Positions 13,516 to 14,605 of a stretch of DNA of 14,605 nt are shown piece after piece (within the stretch, counting starts at the first letter, position 1; each line of letters begins with the position of its first letter). The notes beneath the pieces were generated by a model that worked only from the letters and a program-made list of their open reading frames with translations, ran no database searches and was not told the DNA's origin. The stretch is from positions 7,081 to 21,685 of the forward strand of contig DDFO01000036.1 of assembly GCA_002337215.1 (NCBI GenBank). The letters are read 5' to 3'. This DNA comes from Phycisphaerales bacterium UBA1926. Its GTDB lineage: Bacteria; Planctomycetota; Phycisphaerae; Phycisphaerales; UBA1924. The translations under genes were made by a program, and so were the position numbers.

Positions 13516-14605
13516 CTACTCCTCGTGCAGATCAAGGTCGTAGTCGAGTTCCGGCGGCGGCGGGTTGCCGCCCGGTCCTTTGAGATAGTGATTCATCCAT
13601 CGCATCATGCGGAGCGAGTAGTCGTATCGCGACGCGGCCCTGCGGTTGCCGTGGCCCTCGCCCTTGTAGAACACGAGCCGAGCGGGAGGTGGGTTGTCCT
13701 GCAGCGTCAGATAGCGGTAGAGGATCTCGCTCTGCCGCGGATCGACGCGCGGGTCCGAATCGCCGTGCATGATGAGGATCGGGGTTTGGGCCCTCTCGAC
13801 ATACCGGACCGGGCTCGATTCCGCGAACAGATCCCAGTCCTTCCAGGGCCAGGTCCGAGAGTGGACGAGGTGCATCTCCTGGGGGATGTCGGTGGTGCCG
13901 AACTTGCTGAACTGCTCGCTGATGCCCACGAACATGACCGACGCGGCAAACCGCTCGGAGTAATAGGTCGCGCCCCATGCGGAGGCGTAGCCGCCGTAGG
14001 AACCGCCCGTGATGCCGACCCTGTCCCCATCGACGAGTCCCTCTTCGATCAGGTAGTCAACGCCGTCCACGAGATCGTCGAACTCCTCCTTCGCGTAGCG
14101 CCCCTGGCTGAGCATCGAGAACTCGACGCCCCGCCCTGTTGAGCCACGGTAGTTCTGGAAGAACATGAAGAAGCCCTCCGCGGCCGCGGGCTGCGCAGGG
14201 AGGCTGTACCGGGTGAGCCATCCGTTCGAGTAGTGCGCCTCGGGCCCGCCGTGCACGCCCAGGATGAGCGGGTACCGCTTGCCCTCCTGGTAGTCGAGCG
14301 GGTAGACGAGGACGCCCTCGATCTCCATCCCGTCGCGGGCCTTGTAGGTCACGACCTCCTGCTTTGCGAACTCGACATCGGCGAGCCAGGGGTTTGAGTC
14401 TGTGACACGTTGGGGCGAGCCGTTCTCGAAGCCAAATCGGTAGATCTCCGTCGGGTGCTCGGGAGTCGAGGCGAGCAGTGCGGTACGCCCGTCCATGCCC
14501 GTGGTGAAGTTGGTCCAGATGGGACCGCCCTTGCGGAAGAGCGTCTGGGCGGGACGCCCGTTGAGCCCGACCATCCCGAGCCGTGCCTCGGTGCCCTCGT
14601 GGGCG
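13516..14605 (-). CDS. S9-family (prolyl oligopeptidase type) serine peptidase, C-terminal part; N-terminus outside the window
   Basis: The frame is open to the right edge of the window, so the gene start and most of its N-terminal beta-propeller lie beyond it. About 362 residues are visible: the end of the propeller ('TEIYRFGFENGSPQRVTDSN'), then the catalytic alpha/beta hydrolase domain beginning near 'YKARDGMEIEGVLVYP'. The serine motif is 'GITGGSYGGYAS' (Ser codon at 13999-14001). The acid lies in 'HGDSDPRVD' and the histidine in 'GEGHGNRR', so the triad is complete. These enzymes cleave peptides, often after hydrophobic residues or proline, with the propeller as a size filter. The C-terminus ends in a Pro- and Asp/Glu-rich tail. 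Whether it is exported cannot be judged without the N-terminus. It lies outside the tRNA-repeat-bounded segment and is probably part of the core genome. Confidence 0.9.
   Translation of the reverse strand, partial: AHEGTEARLGMVGLNGRPAQTLFRKGGPIWTNFTTGMDGRTALLASTPEHPTEIYRFGFENGSPQRVTDSNPWLADVEFAKQEVVTYKARDGMEIEGVLVYPLDYQEGKRYPLILGVHGGPEAHYSNGWLTRYSLPAQPAAAEGFFMFFQNYRGSTGRGVEFSMLSQGRYAKEEFDDLVDGVDYLIEEGLVDGDRVGITGGSYGGYASAWGATYYSERFAASVMFVGISEQFSKFGTTDIPQEMHLVHSRTWPWKDWDLFAESSPVRYVERAQTPILIMHGDSDPRVDPRQSEILYRYLTLQDNPPPARLVFYKGEGHGNRRAASRYDYSLRMMRWMNHYLKGPGGNPPPPELDYDLDLHEE

Noticed and set aside
1..14605. CRISPR array, transposon ends or phage genes
   Set aside because: I see no regularly spaced repeats, no transposase or integrase, and no structural phage genes on either strand.

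Overview
The window looks like chromosomal DNA of a GC-rich planctomycete, most likely of the class Phycisphaerae. The main evidence is the secreted subtilisin-like protease at 3395-4810. It ends in a Cys-framed, dockerin-like tail with two copies of a 'G-V-x-D-L-A-D-L-Q-x-F' unit, a sorting or anchoring module I associate with that lineage. The pairing of a TPR-CHAT protease with this type of secreted protease also fits planctomycetes. The taxon is an inference from these proteins; no rRNA is present.

Left block (1-4810, + strand): the end of a small protein with a beta-sandwich-like C-terminal half, then a 935-residue TPR-CHAT cysteine protease with an intact His/Cys dyad, then a signal-peptide-bearing S8 protease that starts 1 nt after the CHAT stop. 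The three form one probable operon for protein processing or signalling. A sigma factor gene may lie just to the left of the window.

Middle block (about 5024-13406): an accessory cluster bracketed by two direct copies of a perfect 35-bp sequence. The repeat is the 3' half of a glycine tRNA (CCC anticodon loop, variable loop, T arm); similarity continues into the acceptor strand with mismatches. This is the usual footprint of integration at a tRNA 3' end, although no integrase and no intact tRNA are visible. Inside are three small regulator modules. (i) A divergent AraC regulator faces an NmrA-type NAD(P)-binding protein, which is followed by a truncated DUF1772-like membrane protein. (ii) A MarR regulator is followed by an NmrA-type protein, a beta-carbonic anhydrase and a third NmrA-type protein; two near-identical 14-bp palindromes lie before marR and before the next gene. 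(iii) A DUF1569 protein, a TetR/CecR-like regulator and an exported alpha/beta hydrolase sit behind a strong promoter with a palindrome in its spacer. The common theme is inducible redox or xenobiotic chemistry.

Right edge (13109-14605): about 400 bp of non-coding sequence with the second tRNA-like repeat and a possible gene remnant, then the C-terminal part of a prolyl-oligopeptidase-type S9 peptidase on the minus strand, cut by the window edge. I see no CRISPR array, rRNA, intact tRNA, transposase or integrase.
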